A stretch of 64,000 nucleotides of DNA from Sphaerotilus natans (lineage in GTDB: Bacteria > Pseudomonadota > Gammaproteobacteria > Burkholderiales > Burkholderiaceae_C): positions 30,492 through 94,491 of the forward strand of contig NZ_FTMZ01000011.1 of NCBI RefSeq assembly GCF_900156335.1, in the 5' to 3' direction. Position 1 is the first letter of the stretch. Each line of letters starts with the position of its first letter. A program made the position numbers and the translations under genes. Of this stretch, positions 37,641 to 46,500 are shown piece after piece. The notes below the pieces were generated by a model. That model had not been told where the DNA came from. It was given only the letters and a program-made list of their open reading frames with translations, and ran no database searches.

Positions 37641-39236
37641 ATGGATCCGCTGCTTCCCCATTCCGAACCCGACCCCGAATCGGCACCGCGCGAAGCGCTG
37701 CTGGCCGAGCTGCGCCTGAGCGAGGCGCGGCTGCGCCTGATCTTCGACAACGTGCCCGCGCTGATCGGCTACTTCGACCAGAACCATGTCTACCAGTACG
37801 CCAACAAGGGCTATACCGACTGGTTCGGACGGGGTCGCGACATCGCCGCCGGGCGGCCGATCATCGACGTGCTGCCCCCCAAGGTCTATGCGGTGGTGAT
37901 CCCGCATGTGGTGCAGGCGCTCAAGGGCAGTCGCCAGCGCTACGAGTACGAGATGGAGCGCGAGGACGGCCGCATCGTCAACGCCCGCACCGAGCTGGTG
38001 CCGGAGTTCGGGCCCGACGGCGAGGTGCTGGGCTGCTTCGTGCTGTCGGTCGATGTCAGCGAGGTCAAGCAGGCGCAGGTGGCGGTGGCCCAGGCGCAGA
38101 AGATGGAGGCGGTCGGACAGCTCACCGGCGGCATCGCGCACGACCTGAACAACATGCTGGCGGTGATGATCGGCAATCTGGCCGCGCTGCGTGACCGCCA
38201 TCCGGGCGATCCGGAGCTGGCCGAGTTCCTGACCCCGGCGCTGAAGGCCGCGCACAGCGGCGCCGACCTGATCCGCCGGCTGCTGACCTTCGCGCGCCAG
38301 CAGCCGCTGGCGCCGCGCGCGGTCGATGTCGGCGAGGTGGTGGCCGATGCCGCGCAGCTGCTGGTGCGCTCGCTGCCGGACTCGGTGCGGCTGCTGACCT
38401 CGCTGGCGGCGCCGCGCCAGCGCCTGATCGCCCGCACCGACGCGCATCAGCTCGAGAGCGCGATCCTGAACCTGGCGATCAACGCCCGCGACGCCATGCC
38501 CGAGGGCGGCGAGCTGCGCATCGAGACCGACGAATGCCTGCTCGACACCGCCGAGGCGGCCGAGGCCGAGGTGCTGCCCGGGCGCCATGTGCGCATCCGC
38601 GTCACCGACACCGGCATCGGCATGGACGAGGCCACGCAGGCGCGTGTCTTCGAGCCCTTCTTCACCACCAAGCGCTTCGGCCAGGGCAGCGGCCTGGGGC
38701 TGTCGATGGTCTACGGCTTCGTGCACCAGTGCGGCGGCGGCGTGCTGCTGCACAGCCGCCCCGGCGCCGGCACGCAGGTGACGCTGCTGCTGCCGGCGCT
38801 CGACGAATCGGCGATCGTGCGTGCGCCCGTCGGCCAGAGCCTGCGGGCGACGCCTGATCCGGAGACCGCACCGGCCCGGCCCGGCCGGCCGCTGGTGCTG
38901 CTGGTCGACGACCAGGCCGAGCTGCGCCGCATCGTGCGGCGCCAGCTGGTCGCGCTCGGCCATCCGGTGATCGAGGCCGGCGACGGCGACGAGGCCCGCG
39001 AGATCCTCGATGCGGTGCCCGACATCGGCTTGCTGATCACCGACATCGTCATGCCCGGGCGCACCGACGGCCGGGCGCTGTGCCGCCACGCCGCGCGCGC
39101 CCGGCCCGGGCTGCGCATGCTGCTGATCAGCGGCTATTCCGACGAGCAGCCCGGACTGCAGGATCCCTGGCCGCTGCTGCGCAAGCCCTTCACCCCGGAA
39201 GAGCTGGAATCCGTCATCGAGGAGACCTTGAGATGA
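37641..39236 (+). CDS. PAS-domain hybrid histidine kinase
   Basis: 531 residues, soluble. A PAS domain (about 28-140, IFDNVPALIGYFDQNHVYQY) is followed by a HisKA with GGIAHDLNNML (His167), an HATPase (NLAINARDAMPEGG, DTGIGMDE, GSGLGLSMVYGF) and a C-terminal receiver (LLVDDQAELRR, D468 in LLITDIVMPGR). This resembles FixL/NtrB-type hybrids. It is divergent from the acyl-CoA synthetase and overlaps the next response regulator by ATGA. It probably controls that regulator; the signal may be redox or a ligand in PAS. Confidence 0.9.
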   Translation: MDPLLPHSEPDPESAPREALLAELRLSEARLRLIFDNVPALIGYFDQNHVYQYANKGYTDWFGRGRDIAAGRPIIDVLPPKVYAVVIPHVVQALKGSRQRYEYEMEREDGRIVNARTELVPEFGPDGEVLGCFVLSVDVSEVKQAQVAVAQAQKMEAVGQLTGGIAHDLNNMLAVMIGNLAALRDRHPGDPELAEFLTPALKAAHSGADLIRRLLTFARQQPLAPRAVDVGEVVADAAQLLVRSLPDSVRLLTSLAAPRQRLIARTDAHQLESAILNLAINARDAMPEGGELRIETDECLLDTAEAAEAEVLPGRHVRIRVTDTGIGMDEATQARVFEPFFTTKRFGQGSGLGLSMVYGFVHQCGGGVLLHSRPGAGTQVTLLLPALDESAIVRAPVGQSLRATPDPETAPARPGRPLVLLVDDQAELRRIVRRQLVALGHPVIEAGDGDEAREILDAVPDIGLLITDIVMPGRTDGRALCRHAARARPGLRMLLISGYSDEQPGLQDPWPLLRKPFTPEELESVIEETLR

Positions 39237-39994
39237 CCCCGACGAGCCTCAGGGGCTCACCCCACATGAACACGCCCATGAGCCGGTCGCCCGGAGAGGG
39301 CACGCGCATCCTGATCGTCGAGGACGACGCCGAGGTGGCGCGGCTGCTCCAGACGGTGCTGCGCGACTTCGGCTTCGAGACGCATGGCTGCCGCAGCGCC
39401 GCCGAGACCCGCCAGCAGCTCGCGCTGCAGGTGCCCGACCTGTGCATTCTCGACCTCGGCCTGCCCGACGGCGACGGCATGGAGCTGATGCAGGAGATCC
39501 AGCGCCGCCATGACTGCGGCCTGCTGATCCTGAGCGGCCGCGCCTGGATCGGCGACCGGGTCATGGGCCTGGAGCTGGGCGCCGACGACTACGTGACCAA
39601 GCCCTTCGAGCCGCGCGAGCTGGTCGCGCGGGTGCGCAGCATCCTGCGCCGGCGCGGTCAGGGCAGCGACGAGCGCGGCCCGCAGCTGGCGCGCTTCGGC
39701 AACGGCTGGACCTTCCAGCCCGACACCAACCTGCTGCGCAGCGCCAGCGGCCAGGAATGGACGCTGAGCTCGGGCGAGGCACGGCTGCTGGCGACCTTCC
39801 TGCAGCGGCCCAACCGCATCCTCGCGCGCGAGCAGATCTGCGGCGACCCCGACCTCTCGCCGCTGGACCGCAGCATCGACGTGCGCATCTCGCGGCTGCG
39901 CCGCAAGATCGAGACCGATCCGCACAACCCGAAGATGATCCGCACCGTCTACGGCGCGGGCTATCTCTTCGCCAGCGAGGTCAGCTGGAACTGA
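39233..39994 (+). CDS. OmpR-family response regulator
   Basis: About 253 residues: a receiver with D30-D32 region (RILIVEDDAEV), phospho-acceptor D74 (LCILDLGLPDGDG) and Lys in YVTKPFEPREL, plus a winged-helix DNA-binding domain (EWTLSSGEARLLATFLQRP, RSIDVRISRLRRKIE, GAGYLF). The ATG at 39233 overlaps the kinase stop, but a start at 39266 is also possible. It should act with the upstream hybrid kinase. Its end overlaps the convergent fdhD gene by 14 bp. Confidence 0.9.
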   Translation: MTPTSLRGSPHMNTPMSRSPGEGTRILIVEDDAEVARLLQTVLRDFGFETHGCRSAAETRQQLALQVPDLCILDLGLPDGDGMELMQEIQRRHDCGLLILSGRAWIGDRVMGLELGADDYVTKPFEPRELVARVRSILRRRGQGSDERGPQLARFGNGWTFQPDTNLLRSASGQEWTLSSGEARLLATFLQRPNRILAREQICGDPDLSPLDRSIDVRISRLRRKIETDPHNPKMIRTVYGAGYLFASEVSWN

Positions 39995-40868
39995 CCGGGA
40001 CAGGCGCCGGCGTGGTCAGCAGCCGGCTGGCGTGGCTGTAGGCCACCGCCCGGTCGCCCCGCACGAAGCCGGCCAGCACCAGACCGGCGGCCTCGGCGGT
40101 GCGCACCGCCAGCCCGGTCGGCGCCGACACCGCCGCCAGCAGGCCGAAGCCGGCATGCGCGGCCTTGTAGACCATCTCGTAGCTGGCGCGGCTGGTGACG
40201 ACGACGAAGCCCGCGGCCGGATCGGTGCCGGCACGCGCCAGCGCGCCGATCAGCTTGTCGAGCGCGTTGTGGCGGCCGACATCCTCGCGCACCAGCAGCA
40301 CCTCGCCGTCGGGCGCGCACCAGGCGGCGGCATGGGTCGCGCCGGTGGCCTGCTGCAGCGTCTGGTGACGCGGCAGCGCCGCCATCGCGCGCTCCAGCGC
40401 CGCGGCCTCGACCGCGATGCAGGCGGCCTCGCGGCCCACCGGGCGCACCGCCTCGGCCAGGCTCTCGGTGCCGCACAGGCCGCAGCCGGTGCGCCCGGCC
40501 AGCGTGCGCCGGCGCTCCTTCAGCCGCATGAAGCAGCGCAGCGTCACCTTCAGCTCGACCGACAGCCCGCGCTCGGTGGTGCCCGCCAGCGCGACGCTCT
40601 CGCCCAGGTCGGCAGGCAGGATCTCGGCGTCGAGCAGATCGTCGGGCGAATCGATGATGCCCTCCGACAGCGAGAAGCCCAGCGCGAAGTCCTCCAGGTC
40701 GGCCGGCGAAGCCAGCATCACCGCATGCGAGATGCCGTTGTAGACCAGCGCGACCGGCAGCTCCTCGGCCAGCGTCTCGACATGCGGCTCGCGCCGGCCG
40801 GCCTGCAGGCGCTCGACCGGCCGGGGTCCGCTCGGATCGGGCAGGAATTCGTGATCGTCTTCATGCAT
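39981..40868 (-). CDS. fdhD: Formate dehydrogenase accessory sulfurtransferase FdhD
   Basis: 295 residues. The cysteine loop TGCGLCGTES (C129/C132) is the persulfide carrier that moves sulfur from IscS to the Mo-bis-MGD cofactor. VREDVGRHNALDKLIG and SRASYEMVYKAAHAG are further family blocks. It is needed for FdsA activity. In Cupriavidus the gene lies inside the fds cluster as fdsC; here it is about 2.4 kb away. A -10 box lies 7 nt before its ATG. Confidence 0.94.
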   Translation of the reverse strand: MHEDDHEFLPDPSGPRPVERLQAGRREPHVETLAEELPVALVYNGISHAVMLASPADLEDFALGFSLSEGIIDSPDDLLDAEILPADLGESVALAGTTERGLSVELKVTLRCFMRLKERRRTLAGRTGCGLCGTESLAEAVRPVGREAACIAVEAAALERAMAALPRHQTLQQATGATHAAAWCAPDGEVLLVREDVGRHNALDKLIGALARAGTDPAAGFVVVTSRASYEMVYKAAHAGFGLLAAVSAPTGLAVRTAEAAGLVLAGFVRGDRAVAYSHASRLLTTPAPVPVSSS

Positions 40869-40875
40869 GGCGGCG

Positions 40876-40881
40876 ATTCTG
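40876..40881 (-). promoter_or_regulatory. -10-like element 7 nt before the fdhD start
   Basis: CAGAAT on the minus strand, followed by seven bases and the ATG; transcription would start at the start codon. Confidence 0.35.
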
Positions 40882-40938
40882 GCATCGGCATCGTGTCACG
40901 GTGTCGACGCGGAGATCTGCATCCGGATCCAGAAAAGC

Positions 40939-40963
40939 CCCGCGAATGGAGGATGATCGCGGG
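40939..40963 (-). terminator. Minus-strand terminator-like hairpin upstream of fdhD
   Basis: CCCGCGA / TCGCGGG with an 11-nt loop, followed on the minus strand by GGCTTTTCT. It would stop minus-strand transcripts, for example read-through from the fds operon, before fdhD. Confidence 0.35.
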
Positions 40964-40999
40964 TTCGCAAGATCGATACTCCGAAGTCCGGCCTGACGC

Positions 41000-41551
41000 A
41001 TGAAACCCCGCTGCTCCCTGTTCCTCGCCACCACGCTCGATGGCTACATCAGCCGCCCCGACGGCCGCATCGACTGGCTCGACGAAGCCAACCGGCGCAT
41101 CCCGCCCAGCGAGGACTGCGGCACCGCCGACTTCCTGGCCACCGTCGACGCGGTCGTGATGGGCCGCGGCACCTTCGAGCTGCTGCTGGGCGACGGCGTC
41201 TGGCCCTATGGCAGCCGGCCGGTGCGGGTGATGAGCCGCCGGCCGCTGCTCATTCCCGAGGCGCTGCGCGCCACCGTGCAGGCCAGCACGGCCCCCCCGA
41301 AGGCGGTGCTCGAGGAGCTGGGCCGGCTCGGCGCGCGCCATGTCTACGTCGACGGCGCGCGGCTGCTGGCCGCCTTCCTGGCCGAGCGCCTGGTCGACGA
41401 GATCACGCTGACGGTGGTGCCGGTGCTGATCGGCCAGGGCCGGCCGCTGGGCGGGCCGCTGCCGGCCGATCTGAAACTCTCGCTGGTGTCGACCCGCGCC
41501 TACGGCTTCGGATTCATGCAGCAGCGCTACCGGGTCGATCCGGCCGCCTGA
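41000..41551 (+). CDS. Dihydrofolate reductase family protein (RibD C-terminal fold)
   Basis: 183 residues. CSLFLATTLDGYISRPDGRIDWL is the typical N-terminal strand-helix of the RibD_C/DHFR-like family (YyaP/YwjB group). VVMGRGTFELLL and HVYVDGARLLAAFLAERLVDEITLTVVPVLIGQGRPLGG (in part VYVDGARLLAAFL) follow. It probably binds NADPH and a pteridine or flavin-like substrate; the reaction is unknown. It is monocistronic and plus-stranded between the two minus-strand formate dehydrogenase loci. Confidence 0.85.
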   Translation: MKPRCSLFLATTLDGYISRPDGRIDWLDEANRRIPPSEDCGTADFLATVDAVVMGRGTFELLLGDGVWPYGSRPVRVMSRRPLLIPEALRATVQASTAPPKAVLEELGRLGARHVYVDGARLLAAFLAERLVDEITLTVVPVLIGQGRPLGGPLPADLKLSLVSTRAYGFGFMQQRYRVDPAA

Positions 41552-41568
41552 CGCGGAGCGTGACATTC

Positions 41569-41591
41569 TTCGCAGCAACACCCGCTGCGAA
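41569..41591 (+). terminator. Hairpin downstream of the DHFR-family gene
   Basis: Perfect 8-bp stem TTCGCAGC / GCTGCGAA with a 7-nt loop, 17 bases after the stop. No U-tract, so it is only a possible terminator. Confidence 0.35.
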
Positions 41592-41685
41592 CCCCGCCGG
41601 GACCGCAACCGGAAAAGCCGGGAATTCACTTTCTTTTGCGCAGATCGAAATCCTCTGATTGCCCATGAGCCCCGAGGACATCGAG

Positions 41686-43335
41686 ATGCCAGAGAAGTCG
41701 GACTGCGCCCTCGCCCACACCCTTGCCCGATTCCGCCCCTGGCACACCACCCTGGCGACGCTGGGGCTGGGAGTGCTGCTGTCTGCCTGTGGTGGCGGCG
41801 CGGACGAGCCCCGCCCGGCCCCCGGCAGCGAACCGCAGCGGCTGATCGTGCAGCTGCACCCGGCGGCGATCGCGGCCGATGAGGCCGGCCGGGCCCGCGC
41901 GCTGCAGGCCGAAGCCGGCACGCTGCAGCAGCGCACCGAAGCCGCCATCCAGGCCCAGAGCCTGCGGCTGCTGGGCCCAGGGGACCCGCAGGCCAGGCTG
42001 CATTTCTCGCGCATCTGGCCCGGCTTCACCGTCGAGGTGGCCGCAGGCGAGGCTGAAGCGCTGCAGCAGCGCCTCGAACAGGATCCGGCCGTGCTCTCGG
42101 TATTGCCCGACACGCTGGTGTCGACCGGACAGACCACCTCGGAACGCTCGCTGACCGAGTTCGGCCACTGGGGCCTGGACCGCATCGACCAGCGCCGGCT
42201 GCCGCTGAACCAGCGCCTGAGCACCTCGACACGCGGACAGGGCGTGACCGTCTTCGTGCTCGACTCCGGCATTTCCGCCCACCAGCAGTTCGGCGACCGA
42301 CTGGCGCCCGGCACCGACCACGTCCGCGACGGCCACGGCAGCGCCGACTGCCGTGGCCACGGCACCCATGTGGCGGGCACGATCGGCGGCAGCGTCGCCG
42401 GGGTCGCACCGGGCACCACGCTGGTGTCGGTGCGGGTGCTGGGCTGCGACGGCTCGGGACCGATCAGCCAGGTACTGGCCGGCATCGACTGGATCCTGAC
42501 CCGCCAGGAACGCCCGGCCATCGTCAACATGAGCCTGGGAGCCAATGCGTACCCGATGCTGGACGAAGCGGTGCGCAGTCTGCTGCTGGCGGGCTTCCAT
42601 GTGGTGGTCTCGGCGGGCAACGAGAACACCAACGCCTGCCTGCGCTCGCCGGCGCGGGTGCCGGCTGCGATCACGGTCGGCGCCAGCGACAACGCGGACA
42701 AGCGCGCGTCCTTCTCGAACTTCGGCAGCTGCGTCGACCTGCTGGCACCGGGTCTGTGGGTGTCGGCGCCGGACTGGCGCAGCCCGACCGCGGAGCGGCT
42801 GCTCAGCGGCACCTCGATGGCCGCACCCCATGTGGCCGGCACGCTGGCGCTGCTGCTGGAATCGCGCCCGACGCTGACTCCGACGCAGCTGACGCAGCAG
42901 CTGCTGGCGCAGGCCACGCCATCGGTGCTGGCGCAGCTCTCGGGCAGCCCGAACCGGCTGCTGTTCGCCGGCAGCGCCACCGCGCTGAAGTTCCCGCCCG
43001 CGCACGAGCTGAACATCGGCCTGCTGCAGGGCGATACCGCCGTCAGCAAGGGCCGCTGGACGGCACGCGCCACGGTGCGCGTCGTCAATGCCAGCGGCAA
43101 GCCGATGGGCGGCGTCAAGGTCAGCGGCCTGTTCCAGGGCGCGACCACCCCGGTGAGCTGCAGCACCGCGGCCAGCGGCCTGTGCACGCTGGTCTCGCTG
43201 TCGCAGGCGGCGACCGTGGCCCAGCTGTCGGTCGCCGTGCAGGCGCTCGAAGGCGGGGCCTTCACCTACCGGCGCGAGCGCGACCAGGCCCGCGCGATCA
43301 CGATCCAGCGGCCGAAGGTGCTGGCGCCGCGCTGA
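41686..43335 (+). CDS. Subtilisin-family (S8) serine protease, predicted lipoprotein
   Basis: 549 residues. A lipobox (LLSAC, Cys35) follows a hydrophobic stretch. An inhibitor I9-like prodomain (about 50-140) precedes the catalytic domain with Asp193 (VFVLDSGIS), His225 (RGHGTHVAGTIGG), oxyanion Asn312 (SAGNEN) and Ser377 (LSGTSMAAPHVAG), a proteinase K-like set. A C-terminal beta domain of about 120 residues follows (VVNASGKPMGGVKVSG). Start 41686 has GAGG upstream; ATG 41665 and TTG 41659 are alternatives. The 3' end overlaps fdsD by 38 bp on the other strand. Confidence 0.9.
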   Translation: MPEKSDCALAHTLARFRPWHTTLATLGLGVLLSACGGGADEPRPAPGSEPQRLIVQLHPAAIAADEAGRARALQAEAGTLQQRTEAAIQAQSLRLLGPGDPQARLHFSRIWPGFTVEVAAGEAEALQQRLEQDPAVLSVLPDTLVSTGQTTSERSLTEFGHWGLDRIDQRRLPLNQRLSTSTRGQGVTVFVLDSGISAHQQFGDRLAPGTDHVRDGHGSADCRGHGTHVAGTIGGSVAGVAPGTTLVSVRVLGCDGSGPISQVLAGIDWILTRQERPAIVNMSLGANAYPMLDEAVRSLLLAGFHVVVSAGNENTNACLRSPARVPAAITVGASDNADKRASFSNFGSCVDLLAPGLWVSAPDWRSPTAERLLSGTSMAAPHVAGTLALLLESRPTLTPTQLTQQLLAQATPSVLAQLSGSPNRLLFAGSATALKFPPAHELNIGLLQGDTAVSKGRWTARATVRVVNASGKPMGGVKVSGLFQGATTPVSCSTAASGLCTLVSLSQAATVAQLSVAVQALEGGAFTYRRERDQARAITIQRPKVLAPR

Positions 43336-43582
43336 GCGGCTCGAGCCGCCCGCGCCGCGTCAGCACCGCCTCGCGCACCAGCGGCGCCAGTCCCTCGCCC
43401 TGCGACGGCCCGTCGAGGTGGACATAGAGCCCGCGGCGCATGCGCGGCTCCCAGAACTTCGCCAGATGCTGGGCGATGCCGTCGAGCGCCTCCTCGCGAT
43501 CGGCAAAGGCTGCGAAGAACTCGCCGATGCGGTTGGCCAGCCGCACCAGCGTCGCGGCGCTGTCCACAGTGACGGTGCTCAT
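43298..43582 (-). CDS. fdsD: Formate dehydrogenase delta subunit
   Basis: 94 residues with the FdsD pattern: LVRLANRIGEFFAAFADREEALDGIAQHLAKFWEPRMRR (in part ANRIGEFFAAF and HLAKFWEPRMR). It is a small subunit of the soluble NAD-dependent formate dehydrogenase. The start overlaps the fdsA stop codon as ATGA. The last 38 bp overlap the convergent protease gene. Confidence 0.92.
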   Translation of the reverse strand: MSTVTVDSAATLVRLANRIGEFFAAFADREEALDGIAQHLAKFWEPRMRRGLYVHLDGPSQGEGLAPLVREAVLTRRGRLEPLSAAPAPSAAGS

Positions 43583-46500
43583 CGGGCGTGCTCCGGCAGC
43601 AGGCCGTGCTGCAGGCGGTCGAAGTCGGCGAAGTCGCGCTGCCAGCCGCTGGCCTGCGTGACGCGGCTGACCTGCACCGCCGTCACCTTGTACTCGGGGC
43701 AGTTGGTCGCCCAGTCGCTCGAATCCGTGGTGATGACGTTGGCGCCGGACTCGGGGAAATGGAAGGTGGTGTAGACCACGCCCGGCTGCACCCGCTCGGT
43801 GACGGTGGCGCGCAGCACCGTCTCGCCGGCGCGGCTGGTGATGCCGACCCAGTCGCCGTCCTTCACGCCGCGCTCCTCGGCGTCATGCGGGTGGATCTCC
43901 AGCCGGTCCTCCTCGTGCCAGCGGCTGTTGGCGGTGCGCCGCGTCTGCGCGCCGACGTTGTACTGGCTCAGCACCCGCCCGGTGGTCAGGATCAGCGGGA
44001 AGCGCCGCGTCACCCGCTCGTCGGTCGGCACGTACTGCGTCGGCAGGAAGCGCCCCCGCCCGCGCACGAAGCCGCCGACGTGCATGATCGCCGTGCCGGC
44101 CTCGTCGGTGGTCTCGTTGCAGGGCCACTGCACGCTGCCCAGGCGCTCGATCTTCTCGAAGCTCACGCCCGCGAAGCTGGGGGTGAGTGCGGCGATCTCG
44201 TCCATGATCTGCGACGGGTGCGTGTAGTGCATCGGGTAGCCCAGCGCGTTGGCGAAGGCCTGCGTCACCTCCCAGTCCGCCTTGCCCGAGAGCGGCGGCA
44301 TCACCTGGCGCACGCGGCTGATGCGGCGCTCGGCGTTGGTGAAGGTGCCGTCCTTCTCCAGGAAGGACGCGCCCGGCAGGAAGACGTGGGCGTACTTGGC
44401 TGTCTCGTTCAGGAAGATGTCCTGCACGACCACGCATTCCATGCTGGAGAGCGCCGCCGCGACATGCTGCGTGTTCGGATCGGACTGCGCCGGGTCCTCG
44501 CCCTGCACGTAGAGCGCCTTGAACGAGCCTTCCAGCGCCGCGTCCAGCATGTTGGGGATGCGCAGGCCCGGCTCGGGGCTGAGCGTCACGCCCCAGGCGG
44601 CGTCGAACTGCGCGCGCACCGTGCTGTCGCTGATGTGGCGGTAGCCGGGCAGCTCGTGCGGGAAGCTGCCCATGTCGCAGGAGCCCTGCACATTGTTCTG
44701 GCCGCGCAGCGGGTTCACGCCCACGCCCTCGCGCCCGACCATGCCGCAGGCCATCGCGAGGTTGGCGATGCCGATCACCATCGTCGAGCCCTGGGCGTGC
44801 TCGGTCACGCCCAGGCCGTAGAAGATCGCGCTGTTGCCGCCCTGCCCGCCACCCGCATAGAGCCGCGCCGCGCCGCGCACCACCTCGGCCGGCACGCCGC
44901 TGACCGCCTCGAAGGCCTCGGGCGAGTTCTCGGGGCTCGACACGAAGTCGCGCCACTGCTGGAAGCTCTTGGGGTCGCAGCGCTCGGCCACATAGGCCTC
45001 GTTCACCAGCCCCTCGGTGACGACCACATGCGCCAGCGCGGTGATGACGGCCACGTTGGTGCCGGGTTTCAGCTGCAGGTGGAAGTCGGCATGGATGTGC
45101 GGCGCATCCACCAGGTCGATGCGGCGCGGATCGACCACGATCAGCCGCGCGCCCTGGCGCAGCCGCTTCTTCAGCCGCGACGCGAAGACCGGATGCCCCT
45201 CGCTCGGGTTGGCGCCGATGACCATCACCACATCGGTGTGCTCGACCGACTTGAAGGTCTGCGTGCCCGCCGAGGTGCCGTAGGTCTGGCCCAGGCCGTA
45301 GCCGGTCGGGCTGTGGCAGACGCGGGCGCAGGTGTCGACGTTGTTGTTGCCGAAGGCGGCGCGGATCAGCTTCTGCACGAGGTAGGTCTCCTCGTTGGTG
45401 CAGCGGCTCGACGTGATGCCGCCGACCGAATCGCGGCCGTAAGTCGACTGGATGCGGCGGAACTCGCCCGCGGCGTGGTTCAACGCCTCGTCCCAGCTCA
45501 CCTCGCGCCACGGGTCGGTGATCTTGTCGCGCACCATCGGTTTCGTCAGGCGGTCCTTGTGCGTCGCGTAGCCCCAGGCGAAGCGGCCCTTGATGCAGCT
45601 GTGGCCTTCGTTGGCCTTGCCGTCCTTCCACGGCACCATGCGCACGACCTGCGTGCCCTTCATCTCCGCCTTGAACGAGCAGCCCACGCCGCAGTAGGCG
45701 CAGGTGGTGATGACGCTGTGCTCGGGCTGGCCGAGCTCGATCACCGTCTTCTCGGTCAGCGTCGCGGTCGGGCAGGCCTGCACGCAGGCGCCGCAGGAGA
45801 CGCACTCGCTCTGCATGAACGGCTCGTCCATGCCGGCGGCCACCCGCGACTCGAAGCCGCGGCCCGAGATCGTCAGCGCGAACGTGCCCTGCACCTCCTC
45901 GCAGGCGCGCACGCAGCGGTTGCAAACGATGCACTTCGACGGATCGTAGGTGAAGTACGGGTTCGACTCGTCCTGGGCGTGCGCCAGATGGTGGCGACCG
46001 GTGATGCCGGCCACCGCGCGGTCGCCGACGCCGTAGCGCACGTTGCGCACGCCGACCACGCCGGCCTGGGTCTGCAGCTCGCAGTCGCCGTTGGCCGCGC
46101 AGGTCAGGCAGTCGAGCGGGTGGTCGCTGAGGTAGAGCTCCATCACGCCCTGGCGCAGCTTCTGCAGCCTGGGGCTTTGCGTGCGCACCGTCATGCCGGC
46201 CTCGGCCGGCGTGGTGCAGGACGCGGGCGTGCCGCGCCGGCCCTCGATCTCGACCAGGCACAGCCGGCATGAACCGAAGGGCTCCAGCGTGTCGGTGGCG
46301 CAGAGCTTGGGCACCTGGATGCCGGCGTCGATGGCCGCGCGCATCAGCGAGGTGCCCTGCGGCACCGTGACCTGGAAGCCGTCGATGCTCAGCGTGACCG
46401 TCTCGGCGGCGAGGCTGGCCGGCGTGCCGCGGTCGATCTCGGGCTGGCGGCAGGCGTCCAGCGTCTTGACCGCCTGGATCGGAATGACGGGGTGGTTCAT
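43579..46500 (-). CDS. fdsA: NAD-dependent formate dehydrogenase catalytic alpha subunit
   Basis: 973 residues. In order: a [2Fe-2S] domain (about 36-110, CRLCLVEIEGRRG), the NuoG-like His/Cys [4Fe-4S] site (DHPLDCLTCAANGDCELQ), a two-cluster ferredoxin domain (CIVCNRCVRACEEVQG, CVSCGACVQACPTATL), a Mo-cofactor-proximal [4Fe-4S] site (CAYCGVGCSF) and the molybdopterin domain. The Mo ligand Cys lies in DTCARVCHSPTGYGLG. It oxidises formate to CO2 using Mo-bis-MGD or W. The start at 46500 overlaps the fdsB stop as ATGA. Confidence 0.96.
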   Translation of the reverse strand: MNHPVIPIQAVKTLDACRQPEIDRGTPASLAAETVTLSIDGFQVTVPQGTSLMRAAIDAGIQVPKLCATDTLEPFGSCRLCLVEIEGRRGTPASCTTPAEAGMTVRTQSPRLQKLRQGVMELYLSDHPLDCLTCAANGDCELQTQAGVVGVRNVRYGVGDRAVAGITGRHHLAHAQDESNPYFTYDPSKCIVCNRCVRACEEVQGTFALTISGRGFESRVAAGMDEPFMQSECVSCGACVQACPTATLTEKTVIELGQPEHSVITTCAYCGVGCSFKAEMKGTQVVRMVPWKDGKANEGHSCIKGRFAWGYATHKDRLTKPMVRDKITDPWREVSWDEALNHAAGEFRRIQSTYGRDSVGGITSSRCTNEETYLVQKLIRAAFGNNNVDTCARVCHSPTGYGLGQTYGTSAGTQTFKSVEHTDVVMVIGANPSEGHPVFASRLKKRLRQGARLIVVDPRRIDLVDAPHIHADFHLQLKPGTNVAVITALAHVVVTEGLVNEAYVAERCDPKSFQQWRDFVSSPENSPEAFEAVSGVPAEVVRGAARLYAGGGQGGNSAIFYGLGVTEHAQGSTMVIGIANLAMACGMVGREGVGVNPLRGQNNVQGSCDMGSFPHELPGYRHISDSTVRAQFDAAWGVTLSPEPGLRIPNMLDAALEGSFKALYVQGEDPAQSDPNTQHVAAALSSMECVVVQDIFLNETAKYAHVFLPGASFLEKDGTFTNAERRISRVRQVMPPLSGKADWEVTQAFANALGYPMHYTHPSQIMDEIAALTPSFAGVSFEKIERLGSVQWPCNETTDEAGTAIMHVGGFVRGRGRFLPTQYVPTDERVTRRFPLILTTGRVLSQYNVGAQTRRTANSRWHEEDRLEIHPHDAEERGVKDGDWVGITSRAGETVLRATVTERVQPGVVYTTFHFPESGANVITTDSSDWATNCPEYKVTAVQVSRVTQASGWQRDFADFDRLQHGLLPEHAR

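Noticed and set aside
43588-46272. 894-codon plus-strand frame over fdsA
   Set aside because: Antisense of a fully conserved formate dehydrogenase subunit.
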